This document shows, in pieces, positions 28,157-37,270 of a stretch of DNA of 64,000 nt (within the stretch, counting starts at the first letter, position 1; each line of letters starts with the position of its first letter). This DNA comes from Hyalangium versicolor (GTDB lineage: Bacteria; Myxococcota; Myxococcia; Myxococcales; Myxococcaceae): NCBI RefSeq assembly GCF_020103695.1, contig NZ_JAHXBF010000002.1:1-64000 (forward strand), in the 5' to 3' direction. A program made the translations under genes and the position numbers. The notes under the pieces are model-generated. The model made no database searches. It was not told the DNA's origin and saw only the letters and a list, made by a program, of their open reading frames with translations.

Positions 28157-29302
28157 TTACTCAGCCAGGCGCGCCCTGGCTACCGGAGAATGCTCCACGG
28201 TGCCACGTGGCGAACCTTCCCGAGCCCCGCGGGCCCAACCCAGCCGGGCAAGCAATGCCGGGTCCCGGCTCGGCTTCCAGACGAATGCATCCAGTACGTA
28301 GTGCGTGGCCTGGGGCAGCGCGAGCAGAGGCACCACCAGCGCCAGCAGATCCGAGGGCAGGGAGAGGCCGCTCTCACCGAAGAGCAGCGGCCGGTCGTGC
28401 CAGACGAGCCGATCCCAGAGCAGCTCCTCGCCCAAGGCCAGTGCCGCGAGGAACAGGAGGAAGGCTGGGAGTCCCGCTCGCACGAGCAGGGCGAAGGGCC
28501 CGTACCCGCCCTCGGCGAGCCGCCCGCGCGCATAGCGGAACAGGAGCGCGAAGTAGGGCACGCCGTGGAGGACGACGTTCATCACGGTGAAGGTGAAGTC
28601 ATCCTGGGCCAGGACGATGCCTCCGAACCACGTCACCCACGTGGCGAGCACGAGCAGCACCTTGCCCACCTGGAGCCCCTCGCCGCGCACCACGCGGGCC
28701 ACCTGGAAGCCCCCCCAGGCCACGAGCACAAGCCCATGGAGGACGAGCGCCACGGTCCCCACCCAGGAGGGAAGCCCGGAGAGGAAGTCGTTCTCGACGA
28801 ACCACCAGAAAGCGCGCGGGAGGTGGGCGTGCCACCAGATGACGGGGCCGAGCGTGGCGGCGTAGATGGCGGCGGCATCCAGGCGGCGCTCGAAATCTGG
28901 GACGCGAGCCTTGCGATCGTAGAGGGCCACCCAGCCGTACTGCTGGCGCACGAAGTGGAAGAGGGCCACGTAGGCGAAGAGCCGCCAGAACAGGCCCGCA
29001 GAGCCCAGGTAGGCCAGAACGCCGAGCACATAGGCGACGAGCGGCGCGGTGACGTAGAGGGCGGGCCGCCGGCGCAGTTCCTCGGCGTCGAGATAGGTGC
29101 GGAACACGGTGGACCAGACGTGGGCCACATCGACGCAGACGACGAGCAGCACCCAGGCCCACAGGGGTGTATCCCCCACCGCACCGAGCCACGGCGCCGC
29201 GAGCACCAGCGCCACGGACACGAGCGCGGCGCCGGCGAAGACCGTGAGATCCACTCCGCGGCCGAACAGCCAGCTCTGGGACGGAGCGACAAGACGAGCC
29301 AT
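28157..29302 (-). CDS. Multi-pass membrane protein, unknown function
   Basis: A 381-residue protein with about eight to nine hydrophobic helices, for example LTVFAGAALVSVALVLAAPW, TAPLVAYVLGVLAYLG and FLLFLAALALGEELLW. His-containing stretches (LFHFVRQQYGW, VMNVVLHGVPY, ATHYVLDAFVWK) sit at membrane boundaries. No transporter signature was recognised. The stop is 14 bases from the otsAB start on the same strand, so it is probably the first gene of that operon. ATG 29302 is chosen since the family-like sequence begins there; the open frame upstream is hydrophilic and unlike protein. Confidence 0.7.
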   Translation of the reverse strand: MARLVAPSQSWLFGRGVDLTVFAGAALVSVALVLAAPWLGAVGDTPLWAWVLLVVCVDVAHVWSTVFRTYLDAEELRRRPALYVTAPLVAYVLGVLAYLGSAGLFWRLFAYVALFHFVRQQYGWVALYDRKARVPDFERRLDAAAIYAATLGPVIWWHAHLPRAFWWFVENDFLSGLPSWVGTVALVLHGLVLVAWGGFQVARVVRGEGLQVGKVLLVLATWVTWFGGIVLAQDDFTFTVMNVVLHGVPYFALLFRYARGRLAEGGYGPFALLVRAGLPAFLLFLAALALGEELLWDRLVWHDRPLLFGESGLSLPSDLLALVVPLLALPQATHYVLDAFVWKPSRDPALLARLGWARGAREGSPRGTVEHSPVARARLAE

Positions 29303-29431
29303 CCGCGCCAAGGCTATCAGGCCTCGCGGCGATCCCCCATGTGCCTCGGGCGCCCCATCAGCTTTCCAGGAATCCAGGCTTTGATAGCACAGGCCTCGTG
29401 GACGTCCTGATGGTGGTACCACGTGTCCTGA

Positions 29432-30634
29432 ATGGCTCCTTTGACGCTTGCAGCGCCTCCCCATCGCTTCCGCCGTCGGCTGCTGGCCGTGATGATGGCG
29501 GCGGGGCTTGTCCCGCTGGTGCTCATGGGGCTGCTGGCGCAGAGAGCATTGGAGCGGCTCCTCTCCGTGTCCGTCGCGCCGGTGGAGCATGTGCTCGATG
29601 ACGTGTCCTCGGAGCTGGAGCGACGAGGCATCTCACAGGCTCCGCTGGACGAGGCGCGGCTCAACCTGGCGCAGGCGGAGCTGGCCCGTGGGGCACTCGT
29701 GCTCCGGGTGCCGCTGTTCATCACAGCGCTGGTGCTGATCTCCGCGGCAGTGCTGGCTCTGGCAGCGGTGCTGTTGGGCCGTGCGCTCTCCCGGCCCGTC
29801 ACCACGCTCACGCAGGGCATGGCGACGTACGCGCGAGGGGATCTCTCCGTGCGGCTGCCCGCTCCTGAGGCCCCGCGCGACGAGTTCGAGTTCCTCTTCA
29901 CGGGGTTCAACCGGATGGGCGAGGAGCTGCTCGCGCAGCGGGAGCGCCTCAAGGCCGCGGAGCAGATCGCCGCCTGGCAGGAGATCGCGCGAGCGCTGGC
30001 CCACGAGCTGAAGAACCCGCTCACGGCGATGAAGCTGTCACTGGCGCGGCTCTCTCGGACGGACACGGCATCACCTCCGGATCCGGCGCGGATCTCCGAG
30101 GCGGTGGCGCTGCTCCAGGAGGAGGTGGAGTTGCTCATGCGGATGACGCAGAGCTTCTCCGCCTTCGCGCGCTTGCCCGCGCCGCGCTTCCAACCGGTAA
30201 CATTGCGAGCCCTGCTCGCCGAGGTGTGCTCGCTCTACCAGGGCACCTCACCTGTCCCGGTGGAGCTGACATCGGGAGAGGAGATCACGCTGCAGGCGGA
30301 TCCGGATGGGCTGCGACGGATGTTCGGCAACCTGGTGAAGAATGCGACGGAGGCCTCGGCACCAGGGGCGGCACCGGTCCGCATCGCGGTGGAACCCCGG
30401 CCATCCGCGCTGCGCGTCATCATCCGAGATGAAGGTACAGGCATCTCCACCGTGCTGGAGGGTGCCGCGCTCACCCGAGGCCTGTTCAGCACGAAGCCGG
30501 GAGGCAGCGGGCTGGGGCTGCCCATCGCGCAGAAGATCGCCCACGAGCACGGCGGCACCTTGCGCCTCGAACCCGCTCCCGGTGGGGGTACACTGGCATT
30601 CGTGGATCTCCCTCTGGAGCTGCCCACCTCATGA
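29432..30634 (+). CDS. HAMP-containing sensor histidine kinase (NtrY-like)
   Basis: A 400-residue kinase. It has transmembrane segments at about 18-38 and 90-115, a HAMP domain (RALSRPVTTLTQGMATYARG), a H-box ALAHELKNPLTAMK, N-box FGNLVKNATEAS, and G boxes DEGTGIS and GSGLGLPIA. The short extracytoplasmic loop is about 50 residues. The stop overlaps the lipoprotein start by four bases and an NtrC/NtrX-like regulator follows, so this is a sensor-accessory-regulator operon. A perfect ten-base palindrome GTGGTACCAC lies at 29413-29422, just before the start codon. Confidence 0.92.
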   Translation: MAPLTLAAPPHRFRRRLLAVMMAAGLVPLVLMGLLAQRALERLLSVSVAPVEHVLDDVSSELERRGISQAPLDEARLNLAQAELARGALVLRVPLFITALVLISAAVLALAAVLLGRALSRPVTTLTQGMATYARGDLSVRLPAPEAPRDEFEFLFTGFNRMGEELLAQRERLKAAEQIAAWQEIARALAHELKNPLTAMKLSLARLSRTDTASPPDPARISEAVALLQEEVELLMRMTQSFSAFARLPAPRFQPVTLRALLAEVCSLYQGTSPVPVELTSGEEITLQADPDGLRRMFGNLVKNATEASAPGAAPVRIAVEPRPSALRVIIRDEGTGISTVLEGAALTRGLFSTKPGGSGLGLPIAQKIAHEHGGTLRLEPAPGGGTLAFVDLPLELPTS

Positions 30635-31095
30635 CGCGGGTCCTACGCCCCAAGCACGGGATGAAACCATTGCGTGCCTCCCTGTTCGTGCATGTACTCG
30701 CCCTGCTGGCATGCACCTCTCAGCAACCTGGAGTCATTGAAGTGCCGCTCAGCAAAACGTCTCCACCCGAGTACCAGGATCCGAGCATCCAGCTCCCTGT
30801 CTTCAACTACGACCTCGCGCTGGATACAGACCTGGACGGCAACACGCTGCAGGCGATCCGCATCGCGGCAGATGATTTTCTCGAGCCCGATCCCGCAGGG
30901 CTCCCATGTGAGAGCAAGCAGGCTTCACACAGATATCGGGCCCTTCGCCAAGGCGAGGTCATCTTCGTCAGGATCGATTACAAGCCGGAGAACTGTGGGC
31001 AGTCCACTCGACTGCTCGATGCCGGAGCCACCTATGCCATCAGCGTGGATGGGCGAATCCTTCGCCGGGAGAAAGATGGCCTGGGTCCCTGGTAG
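30631..31095 (+). CDS. Lipoprotein between kinase and regulator, paralog of 24733-25161
   Basis: A 154-residue lipoprotein (144 if started at ATG 30661). Lipobox LLAC; the mature domain holds LDGNTLQAIRIAADDF, Cys in LPCESK and ENCGQS, and LLDAGATYAISVDGRIL. These align with the lipoprotein at 24733-25161, which also lies beside a histidine kinase/sigma54 regulator pair. The ATG at 30631 overlaps the kinase stop by four bases, while ATG 30661 gives a more typical signal peptide; both are possible. It may be an envelope partner of the kinase; this is inference from position. Confidence 0.75.
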   Translation: MTRVLRPKHGMKPLRASLFVHVLALLACTSQQPGVIEVPLSKTSPPEYQDPSIQLPVFNYDLALDTDLDGNTLQAIRIAADDFLEPDPAGLPCESKQASHRYRALRQGEVIFVRIDYKPENCGQSTRLLDAGATYAISVDGRILRREKDGLGPW

Positions 31096-31137
31096 AAATC
31101 AGGCCATCGTGACGCTCCTGTCGGCACCACCCACTCC

Positions 31138-32493
31138 ATGAAGCCCGGACCTCGCATCCTCCTTGTCGATGACGACCCTGGCGTCCTCAAGGGTCTGCGT
31201 GGCTTGCTCTCGGACGAGGGCTTCCAGCCCCTTGAGGCTCGCTCCGCCGCCGAGGCCGCGCGCCTCCTCGATGCGCCCGAGGGCCCGCCCGATCTCGTGC
31301 TCCTGGACCTGCGCATGCCCGGCGAGACGGGACTGGAATGGCTCGCACGCCTGCCGCGCCCCCTGCCCGCTCCCGTGGTGGTGCTCTCCGGTGAGGCCTC
31401 CCCCGCCGAGGCAGTCCAGGCCCTCAAGCTCGGCGCCACCGACTTCGTGGAGAAGCCCCCTTCCCCCGAGCGCCTCCTCACCGCCCTGCGCAATGCGCTC
31501 GCGCTCGACTCGCTCCGGGAAGAACGCCAGCGCCTGCTCGAGGAGCTCGCCCGCCCCGGACACCTCGTCGGCGAGAGCCCCGCGATGGAGAACCTCCGCC
31601 GCCTCATCGCCCGCGTAGGCCCCAGTGACGCCGCCGTCCTCATCACCGGCGAGACAGGCACCGGCAAGGAGCGCGTCGCCCGCGCACTCCACCTCGCCTC
31701 CGGACGCAAGGGCCGCTTCGTGGCCATCAACTGCGCTGCCATCCCCGCCACCCTGCTGGAGAGCGAACTCTTCGGCCACGAAAAGGGTGCCTTCTCCGGA
31801 GCCACCTCCCGCCGCCCCGGACGCTTCGAGCTGGCCCAGGCCGGCACCCTCTTCCTCGACGAGATGGGGGACATGCCGCTGGAGCTTCAGGCGAAGCTGC
31901 TGCGCGCCCTCGAAACCAAGGAGGTGGAGCGCCTGGGCGGAACGGCCCCCATCTCCGTGGACGTCCGAATCCTCGCGGCCACGCACCAAGATCTCCCCCG
32001 AGCCGTGAAGGAAGGCCGCTTCCGCCAGGATCTCTTCTTCCGCCTCAACGTCATGCCGCTCGCGGTACCACCCCTGCGCGAGCGCCCCGAGGATCTCCTC
32101 CCTCTCGCACGAGCCTTCGCCGCCGAGATCGCCGGTCCCCACGTCCCGCTGGAGCTCGCCCCAGGCGCCGAAATGGCCCTGCACGCCTACCGCTGGCCCG
32201 GCAACGTCCGCGAGCTGCGCAACTACATCGAGCGCCTCAACCTCCTGCGCGGCACCGGCCCGCTCATCCTCACCTCCGAGTTCCTCGAGGGCCCCGCGCC
32301 TCAAGCCCAGGGCTCCCGCCGCCTGGCCTTCGGAGAGAAGGGCTACCGCGAGCACGTGGAAGACTTCGAGCGAGACCTCATCCGTGCCGCGCTGGAAGAA
32401 GGTGGCAGCATCGCCGGAGCCGCCCGCCTGCTGCACATGGACCGAGGCAACCTCTACCGCCGCATCAAGGCACTCGGCCTCCCGGTGCAATGA
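31138..32493 (+). CDS. NtrC/NtrX-like sigma54 response regulator with GAFSGA loop
   Basis: A 451-residue protein. Receiver: phospho-Asp in LVLLDLRMPGETG and Lys in FVEKPP. AAA+ domain with Walker A GETGTGKE, Walker B GTLFLDEMGD and RQDLFFRL. The sigma54 contact loop reads GAFSGA rather than GAFTGA; Thr-to-Ser is conservative and known in some regulators. C-terminal Fis-type helix-turn-helix: IAGAARLLHMDRGNLYRRI. The partner kinase is encoded just upstream (29432-30634). Downstream come a BamA/TamA-like and a DUF4390-like gene, an arrangement reminiscent of ntrY/ntrX loci that carry DUF4390. Confidence 0.93.
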   Translation: MKPGPRILLVDDDPGVLKGLRGLLSDEGFQPLEARSAAEAARLLDAPEGPPDLVLLDLRMPGETGLEWLARLPRPLPAPVVVLSGEASPAEAVQALKLGATDFVEKPPSPERLLTALRNALALDSLREERQRLLEELARPGHLVGESPAMENLRRLIARVGPSDAAVLITGETGTGKERVARALHLASGRKGRFVAINCAAIPATLLESELFGHEKGAFSGATSRRPGRFELAQAGTLFLDEMGDMPLELQAKLLRALETKEVERLGGTAPISVDVRILAATHQDLPRAVKEGRFRQDLFFRLNVMPLAVPPLRERPEDLLPLARAFAAEIAGPHVPLELAPGAEMALHAYRWPGNVRELRNYIERLNLLRGTGPLILTSEFLEGPAPQAQGSRRLAFGEKGYREHVEDFERDLIRAALEEGGSIAGAARLLHMDRGNLYRRIKALGLPVQ

Positions 32494-32498
32494 GGGCG

Positions 32499-32545
32499 AT
32501 GTCACTCTCACATCGGGCCGTGACATCCGGATGTGGAAATGACAT
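32499..32545 (+). promoter_or_regulatory. TGACAT half-site cluster upstream of BamA-like gene
   Basis: ATGTCA at 32499-32504 and TGACAT at 32521-32526 form an inverted repeat, and TGACAT recurs at 32540-32545. A perfect palindrome CATCCGGATG (32524-32533) lies between. The cluster sits 80-130 bases upstream of the BamA-like start, where an enhancer-binding protein could act. It may be an autoregulatory or target site of the regulator encoded just upstream. Symmetry evidence only. Confidence 0.35.
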
Positions 32546-32627
32546 CCCTTCGCGGACTCACTCCTTGTCCTTCCAGGCACTTACAGCGCGGCACCGCCTG
32601 GAACGGCGCGTGCTCTCCAGACCGGGC

Positions 32628-34955
32628 ATGAACCGCTTCGCACTCCTTCTCTCGTGTGTCCTCCCGCTCGCGGTGGCCGCCCAGGCCGCCTCCCCTGATG
32701 CGAGCCCCCAAGTGGCTCCAGCGCCCGCCGCGGGGCTCCCGCTCTCGACCCAGAGTGAGGAGTGCGCGGATGTCGATGACACATCCGATGCGCAGCCTGG
32801 CGCGCTCCAGCTCCGCATCGACGGGCAGCTTCAGACGCTGTCGGGGATCGAATGGAAGGGATTCCAGCGCCTCACGGTCGATCAGGTCCGAACGCTGAGC
32901 GGGCTCACCGAGACAGGCACTCTCACGGTCGATCAGGCCACCCGAGCCCTGCGCCGCCTCGCACGCACGAAGCTCTTCGCGAGCATCACTCCCACTCTGC
33001 GGCTCGAGGAGGGCGCGGCGCCCACCCTGGAAGTCCTCCTGGAAGAGCACCCCTTCGTCGCCTCCATCACGTTCCAGGGGCTGCAGGATCTCACGCCCCG
33101 GGAGCTGCGCGAGGGCATGTTCCCCCGCGCCGCCTGGGAGTCCCCGCGCAGGCGCGAACACCGGAAGGACACCGAAGATGACGAGGTGGTGCTGCGCATC
33201 AACGACCAGAGCGTCACGGTCACCGTCTCCCCTGCGCCTCCCGTCTGTCCGCCTTCGCAGCCGCCCCGAGAGTGGCTCGCCCGGCTCGATGAGCGAGACG
33301 AGTTCCAGCCCGGCATCGTCGCGGGAGGCCTCACGGCGGCCCTGGAGCGCGCGCTCACGCAGCTCCTGGACGACGGCTACCTCCTGGCCGGCTTCGCGGC
33401 CACCCTGCACCCCGACGGCAGGCTGGAGGTCGAGGTAGACGAAGGCCACATCGAAGGCGTGGACGTGGAGGGCGTGGACCCGGACATGGTGCCGCGCGTC
33501 CGCGAGGCGCTGGGCATCCAGCCCGGAGACATCTTCCTGCGCAGCGACGCCTCCCGCGCGGTGGACCGCCTGGAGAAGACGCTGCCCTTCCTCCAGGTCC
33601 AGGGCGTGGAGCGCCACCCGGAGGACGTCCGGCTCGTGGAGGAGAAATCCGAGGAGGGCACCCGCCGCTACCGCACCGTCCGCGAGGAGCGCAAGGAGAC
33701 CCGGCGCGAACGGCGCCGCGAGCACATCCACCTCTTCGACTCGGATGTCTTCGACTGGTGGACCACGGTGGAGGGTGGCACGGGGGCTCCGGGCCTGGTG
33801 ACGCGGGGCCGCCGCGTCCTGGTGAGCGTGCGCGCTCGTCGGCCGGACTTCGACCTGGACCTGCTGCCGGTGCACACGCAGGTGACGGGGCTGGCTCCCG
33901 GGCTCGAAGGGGCGCTCCGCGTGTGGGATCCGCGAGACCGGGCACACCTGACGCTGGAGGCGGCGTTCTTCCTCCCGTGGCGTCTGGGAGGCCAGCGCAT
34001 CCCGGACGATCCCGAGCAGACGCGCCGTCAGCGCCGCCTCAACTGGCTGCTGGGAGCCAAGACCCGAGTGCCCTCGCTGGGGCTGGCGGAGCTGGGCGGC
34101 CAGGTGCACGACTTCACCGACACGTTGGATCGATGGCGAATGGGCGCGATCGACTCGTTCATCTACTCGGCGCTGCTGAACCGGCCGGACGCGGATTACT
34201 TCCGCCGCAAGGGCGCCGCGGCCTTCGCGACGTGGCGGCTCGGGAGCCACTGGCTGCTGGGAGGCGAGTACCGCCGGGACTCCTATGCCTCGCTGGTGAG
34301 CCTCTCGCCGCCGCTGTCCCTCTTCCGGCGGGACTCGCCTGCCTTCCCCAACGCACCGGTGACAGAGGCGCGCTTCGGCTCCGTCATCGGCCGGCTCGAG
34401 TACGCCAGCGACGACACGCACCGCCAGGAGCTGGGCTCGCTCTTCCGGAGCCCGGAACTCCCGCTGCTCCCCCACGAGGATGAGTGGCCGAACCGCCCCG
34501 CGCTGCGCGGCTTCGTGACACTGGAGGTGGGCAACCCCTCCTTCGGCGGCGACGAGGGCACGCGCTTCTGGAAGCTGGTCGGAGACTCCGTCCTCTACGT
34601 GCCCACGGGGCATGACGACTCGCTGCGCGTGCGCGTGCGCGCCGCGGGCGGAGAGGATCTGCCGTTGCAGAAGCTCGAGGGCCTGGGAGGGTGGAGCGCG
34701 CTGCGAGGCTACGGCTTAAAGGAGTTCCGTGGGGACGCCTCGGTGCTCGCCAGCGCCGAATACCGGTGGGAAGGGGTTGGAGCCTTCGTGGACGTGGGCT
34801 CGGTGCGGCAGGAGGAAGGCTGGACGGACGCGAAGCTGGGGCTGGGCGCCAGCCTGCACTTCGGAGACGAGGTGCAGTTCACCGCGGCCTGGCGCGCGGA
34901 CGAACGCGCCTCCTGGGTCCCCGAGGCCCGGCTGCTCTTCACCCGGCCCTTCTGA
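32628..34955 (+). CDS. BamA/TamA-like outer-membrane protein (Omp85 superfamily)
   Basis: A 775-residue protein with a signal peptide (FALLLSCVLPLAVAAQA). The N-terminal half has POTRA-like units: one at about 60-140 (FQRLTVDQVRTLSGLTETG), others at about 140-190 and 265-345 (VDVEGVDPDMVPRVREALG). The C-terminal half is a beta-barrel with alternating aromatic strands and the final Phe (LLFTRPF) of outer-membrane proteins. Omp85 proteins insert or secrete other proteins across the outer membrane. It is smaller than a five-POTRA BamA and lies in a signalling operon, so a specialised TamA-like or two-partner role is more likely than the housekeeping BamA. ATG 32628 is chosen for the signal peptide. 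Confidence 0.82.
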   Translation: MNRFALLLSCVLPLAVAAQAASPDASPQVAPAPAAGLPLSTQSEECADVDDTSDAQPGALQLRIDGQLQTLSGIEWKGFQRLTVDQVRTLSGLTETGTLTVDQATRALRRLARTKLFASITPTLRLEEGAAPTLEVLLEEHPFVASITFQGLQDLTPRELREGMFPRAAWESPRRREHRKDTEDDEVVLRINDQSVTVTVSPAPPVCPPSQPPREWLARLDERDEFQPGIVAGGLTAALERALTQLLDDGYLLAGFAATLHPDGRLEVEVDEGHIEGVDVEGVDPDMVPRVREALGIQPGDIFLRSDASRAVDRLEKTLPFLQVQGVERHPEDVRLVEEKSEEGTRRYRTVREERKETRRERRREHIHLFDSDVFDWWTTVEGGTGAPGLVTRGRRVLVSVRARRPDFDLDLLPVHTQVTGLAPGLEGALRVWDPRDRAHLTLEAAFFLPWRLGGQRIPDDPEQTRRQRRLNWLLGAKTRVPSLGLAELGGQVHDFTDTLDRWRMGAIDSFIYSALLNRPDADYFRRKGAAAFATWRLGSHWLLGGEYRRDSYASLVSLSPPLSLFRRDSPAFPNAPVTEARFGSVIGRLEYASDDTHRQELGSLFRSPELPLLPHEDEWPNRPALRGFVTLEVGNPSFGGDEGTRFWKLVGDSVLYVPTGHDDSLRVRVRAAGGEDLPLQKLEGLGGWSALRGYGLKEFRGDASVLASAEYRWEGVGAFVDVGSVRQEEGWTDAKLGLGASLHFGDEVQFTAAWRADERASWVPEARLLFTRPF

Positions 34956-35560
34956 TGCGCATGAGCCAGCACGGAGCCCAGGCACGAGGACTCTGCGCGG
35001 CGCTGCTCGCCGTGGCGGGGCTGCTCGCGCCTGAAGCCGGGGCGGAGGAGGCTCGGGCGCAGTGCACCGCCACCCTCAGCGGGCGGCGCGTGGTGGTGCG
35101 TCCCGAGGCGCACGCCTTCCTCACCTCGGAGTTGGATCGGCTGCTGCGGCTGGGGCTGGCGGGGAAGCTCGAGGTGGAGCTGACGCTGCTGCGCCGCCGC
35201 AAGCTGTGGTTCGACGATCAGGTGGACTCGGCCCGGCTCACGCAGGTGCTCTCGTACACACAAGGCACCTACCTGCTGGACGGCCGTCCCCTGCTCTCGG
35301 GAGCCACGGCGCTGGAGTTGGAGCGCACCGCCTGGACGCTGGAGCAGCCTCCGGAGTCCGGTGACACCTTCGTGGTGCGCTTGAGCGTCCGGCTGCAGGT
35401 GGTGACGGCCTCGAGCCTGGGCAAGGTGGCCTCCTGGCTCACCCAGGGCTCCTCCGCCGAGAACGAGCGCTCCACCGTCACCCGCAACCTCCTGCGCACC
35501 GTGGCCGAGGACCTCACCCGCAGCGGCTCGGGCCGGTGCGATGTCAGCCCAGCCCGGTGA
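34955..35560 (+). CDS. DUF4390-like exported protein
   Basis: A 201-residue protein with a signal peptide ending near EAGAEE. The body is predicted beta-rich with VELTLLRRRKLWFDDQV and VSARL-type strands, which match the DUF4390 family; members often lie beside ntrY/ntrX in proteobacteria. The function is unknown. The ATG overlaps the BamA-like stop by one base (TGATG), so the two are coupled. The end of the gene marks the end of the plus-strand cluster that starts at 29432. Confidence 0.7.
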   Translation: MRMSQHGAQARGLCAALLAVAGLLAPEAGAEEARAQCTATLSGRRVVVRPEAHAFLTSELDRLLRLGLAGKLEVELTLLRRRKLWFDDQVDSARLTQVLSYTQGTYLLDGRPLLSGATALELERTAWTLEQPPESGDTFVVRLSVRLQVVTASSLGKVASWLTQGSSAENERSTVTRNLLRTVAEDLTRSGSGRCDVSPAR

Positions 35561-35849
35561 ACCGTCTCCACTCATCGACGATGGTGAAGCGCCAGCCCGG
35601 ATCGATCACAAGGGGAGGGATCACCGCGGAGCTGCCGGCCGATAACTGGAGAGTTCTCAAGGCTTTCCAGCCAACGGAAGGAGCTACTCGGTGAAAACAG
35701 AGCGTAACGCGCAAGAGCTCTTCGCGCGCATCGCAGAGCAGCTCCGCGAAGTCCCAACTCCCTCCTGACTCCTCGCAGCTCTTTGGCAACCTCGACGGAC
35801 CTCAACACCGGCGGGTGCTGGCCACTGTCATGCCCGTACCCTGACCGCC
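35561..35849. other. Degraded intergenic stretch before the IS91 remnant
   Basis: No convincing gene. On the plus strand a 37-codon frame (35581-35694) ends in GTGA, overlapping a second 25-codon frame (from 35691, ending near 35768) with a protein-like helix ELFARIAEQLREVP. These could be pieces of a decayed gene. A minus-strand frame (35544-35789) also exists but overlaps the DUF4390-like stop and shows no domain. Confidence 0.25.
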
Positions 35850-36130
35850 TTGCAGGTGACTCCGCACTTCCACTCGCTGGTGCCGGATGGCGTCTTTGTG
35901 CCGCAGGAGGGCGGCGTGCGCTTCGAGCCGTTGCCGCCGCCCACGCAAGGCCAGGTGGAGCGGCTGCTAGGGGCGAGGCCGGAGCCGGAGGAAGAGAGCC
36001 CGTCCTTTGCCGCGACGAGGGAGGAGCCGAAGAAGGAGCGCACACCACGATTGGACTCTCGCCAGGCTGCTACGCAGGACGGAATGCGCTGGACGTGTTC
36101 GCTTGCTCGAAGTGTGGAAACAGGAGATGC
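35850..36130 (+). pseudogene. IS91-family transposase remnant, truncated and frameshifted
   Basis: The translated pieces VTPHFHSLVPDGVFVPQEGG (from about 35856), TLARLLRRT (about 36050) and ALDVFACSKCGNRR (about 36085-36127) follow the order of IS91/IS801-type transposases: the HFHxLVxDGV block, then WARLLRR, then the DVxxCxxCGGR zinc-like end. They lie in three different reading frames, so at least two frameshifts have occurred. The N-terminal region is missing. It is a dead insertion sequence fragment next to the hydrolase gene. Confidence 0.65.
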
Positions 36131-36158
36131 GCTCATCCAGCGCGCCTTCGCCGCCCTT

Positions 36159-37148
36159 TCAAAATGTCTCGAGGAAGGTCTTCATCTCGCGCAGCACCTC
36201 GTCATGGTTGGTGAGCCAGACGTAGTGCCGCGCGTGCTCGAGCTTGATGCCCTTCCAGTTCGGCATGCTCATCACGCTCAGCATTTCGGCGTCCCGCTGG
36301 AGCGCCCTGGCGCTCAGGGTCCTCAACTTCTCCTGCACGGGAAGGTCCATTTGGGAGAAGCCTGGGAGGTCCTCCGCCCGCCCGGACCGAGGCTGATCCA
36401 CGTAGAGGAAGAGCACGGCCGCCGTCACGGCCGCGAAGTCCACCTTCGAGAAACCCTTCATCACCCGCTCCTCCGCGTGCGGCCACTTGCGGTCGCGCAG
36501 GTAGTGCCCGGTCTTCGGATCGAACTCGTTCGCCTCGTCGATCTCGTGCGCGGGGAACGCTCCTCCGACGTCACGCGCGAGCGCGGCGGCGAGCGCGGCG
36601 CGTGAGGCCACGTCCTCGGGAGCGGGCTCGCTCGGAGGAGGCATGGGCAGGACCGAAAGGAACTCCGCCAGCAGGTCACCGTCGGTCCTCACGTCCAGGT
36701 AGACCACCTTCTCCACGCGCTCCGGGTGATGGGTTGCCACCCAGGTGAGCTCTGGCCCGGCGGCGGAGTGGCCCACGAATGACGCCTTCGCGATTCCCAA
36801 CCCCTCCAGCACCCGGACGACGTCCTCGCCCAGGGTGGCGGTGTCGTAGCCCTGCTCGGGCCAGTTCGACGAGCCAAACCCCCGGCGGGTGACGGCGTAG
36901 ACGTGATGGGCCGCGGTGAACTCCGGCGCGAAGGTGTCGAACACGTGGCCCGTGTTGCCCAGGCCCGACAGGAAGACGAGCGCGGGTCCCTGGCCTCCGA
37001 AGTCGAGCAGCTCGAGCTCGACCCCCTCGGCCACCTTCACCCGCTTCACCTGATGCAACGCGCTGGAGTCGGCAGAAGCCAGGACCGGGACGGACTTCGT
37101 CGTCACACAGGCGAACAGCGGCAAGCAGAGGAGGAGGAGTTTTCGCAT
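36159..37148 (-). CDS. Alpha/beta-hydrolase lipoprotein
   Basis: A 329-residue lipoprotein: lipobox LFAC (Cys about 14), then an alpha/beta-hydrolase fold. The oxyanion motif is in LVFLSGLGNTGHVFD, the nucleophile elbow is VGHSAAGPE (Ser about 140), an acidic residue lies in LFLYVDQP, and the final His is in WLTNHDEV. It probably hydrolyses an ester or amide at the cell envelope; the substrate is unknown. ATG 37148 gives the shortest clean signal; TTG 37160 four codons upstream is possible. The region up to 37270 holds no gene. Confidence 0.82.
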   Translation of the reverse strand: MRKLLLLCLPLFACVTTKSVPVLASADSSALHQVKRVKVAEGVELELLDFGGQGPALVFLSGLGNTGHVFDTFAPEFTAAHHVYAVTRRGFGSSNWPEQGYDTATLGEDVVRVLEGLGIAKASFVGHSAAGPELTWVATHHPERVEKVVYLDVRTDGDLLAEFLSVLPMPPPSEPAPEDVASRAALAAALARDVGGAFPAHEIDEANEFDPKTGHYLRDRKWPHAEERVMKGFSKVDFAAVTAAVLFLYVDQPRSGRAEDLPGFSQMDLPVQEKLRTLSARALQRDAEMLSVMSMPNWKGIKLEHARHYVWLTNHDEVLREMKTFLETF

Positions 37149-37270
37149 GGACTGACTCAACTACAGGAATGCGGAGACCACCAGGGAAGCCCCTGGGTAA
37201 CAGCTCGCCGCGCCCCATCTGGACGGGGCGTGGATGAGCCCGCCGGGCATTGAAGCACGGCGCGGTGGTG

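Noticed and set aside
32508..34613. Long minus-strand open frame opposite the Omp85 gene
   Set aside because: Antisense shadow with no signal or domain; the plus-strand gene has signal peptide, POTRA units and barrel end.
35544..35789. 81-codon minus-strand frame next to the DUF4390-like gene
   Set aside because: It overlaps the DUF4390-like stop, lacks a ribosome site and matches no family.
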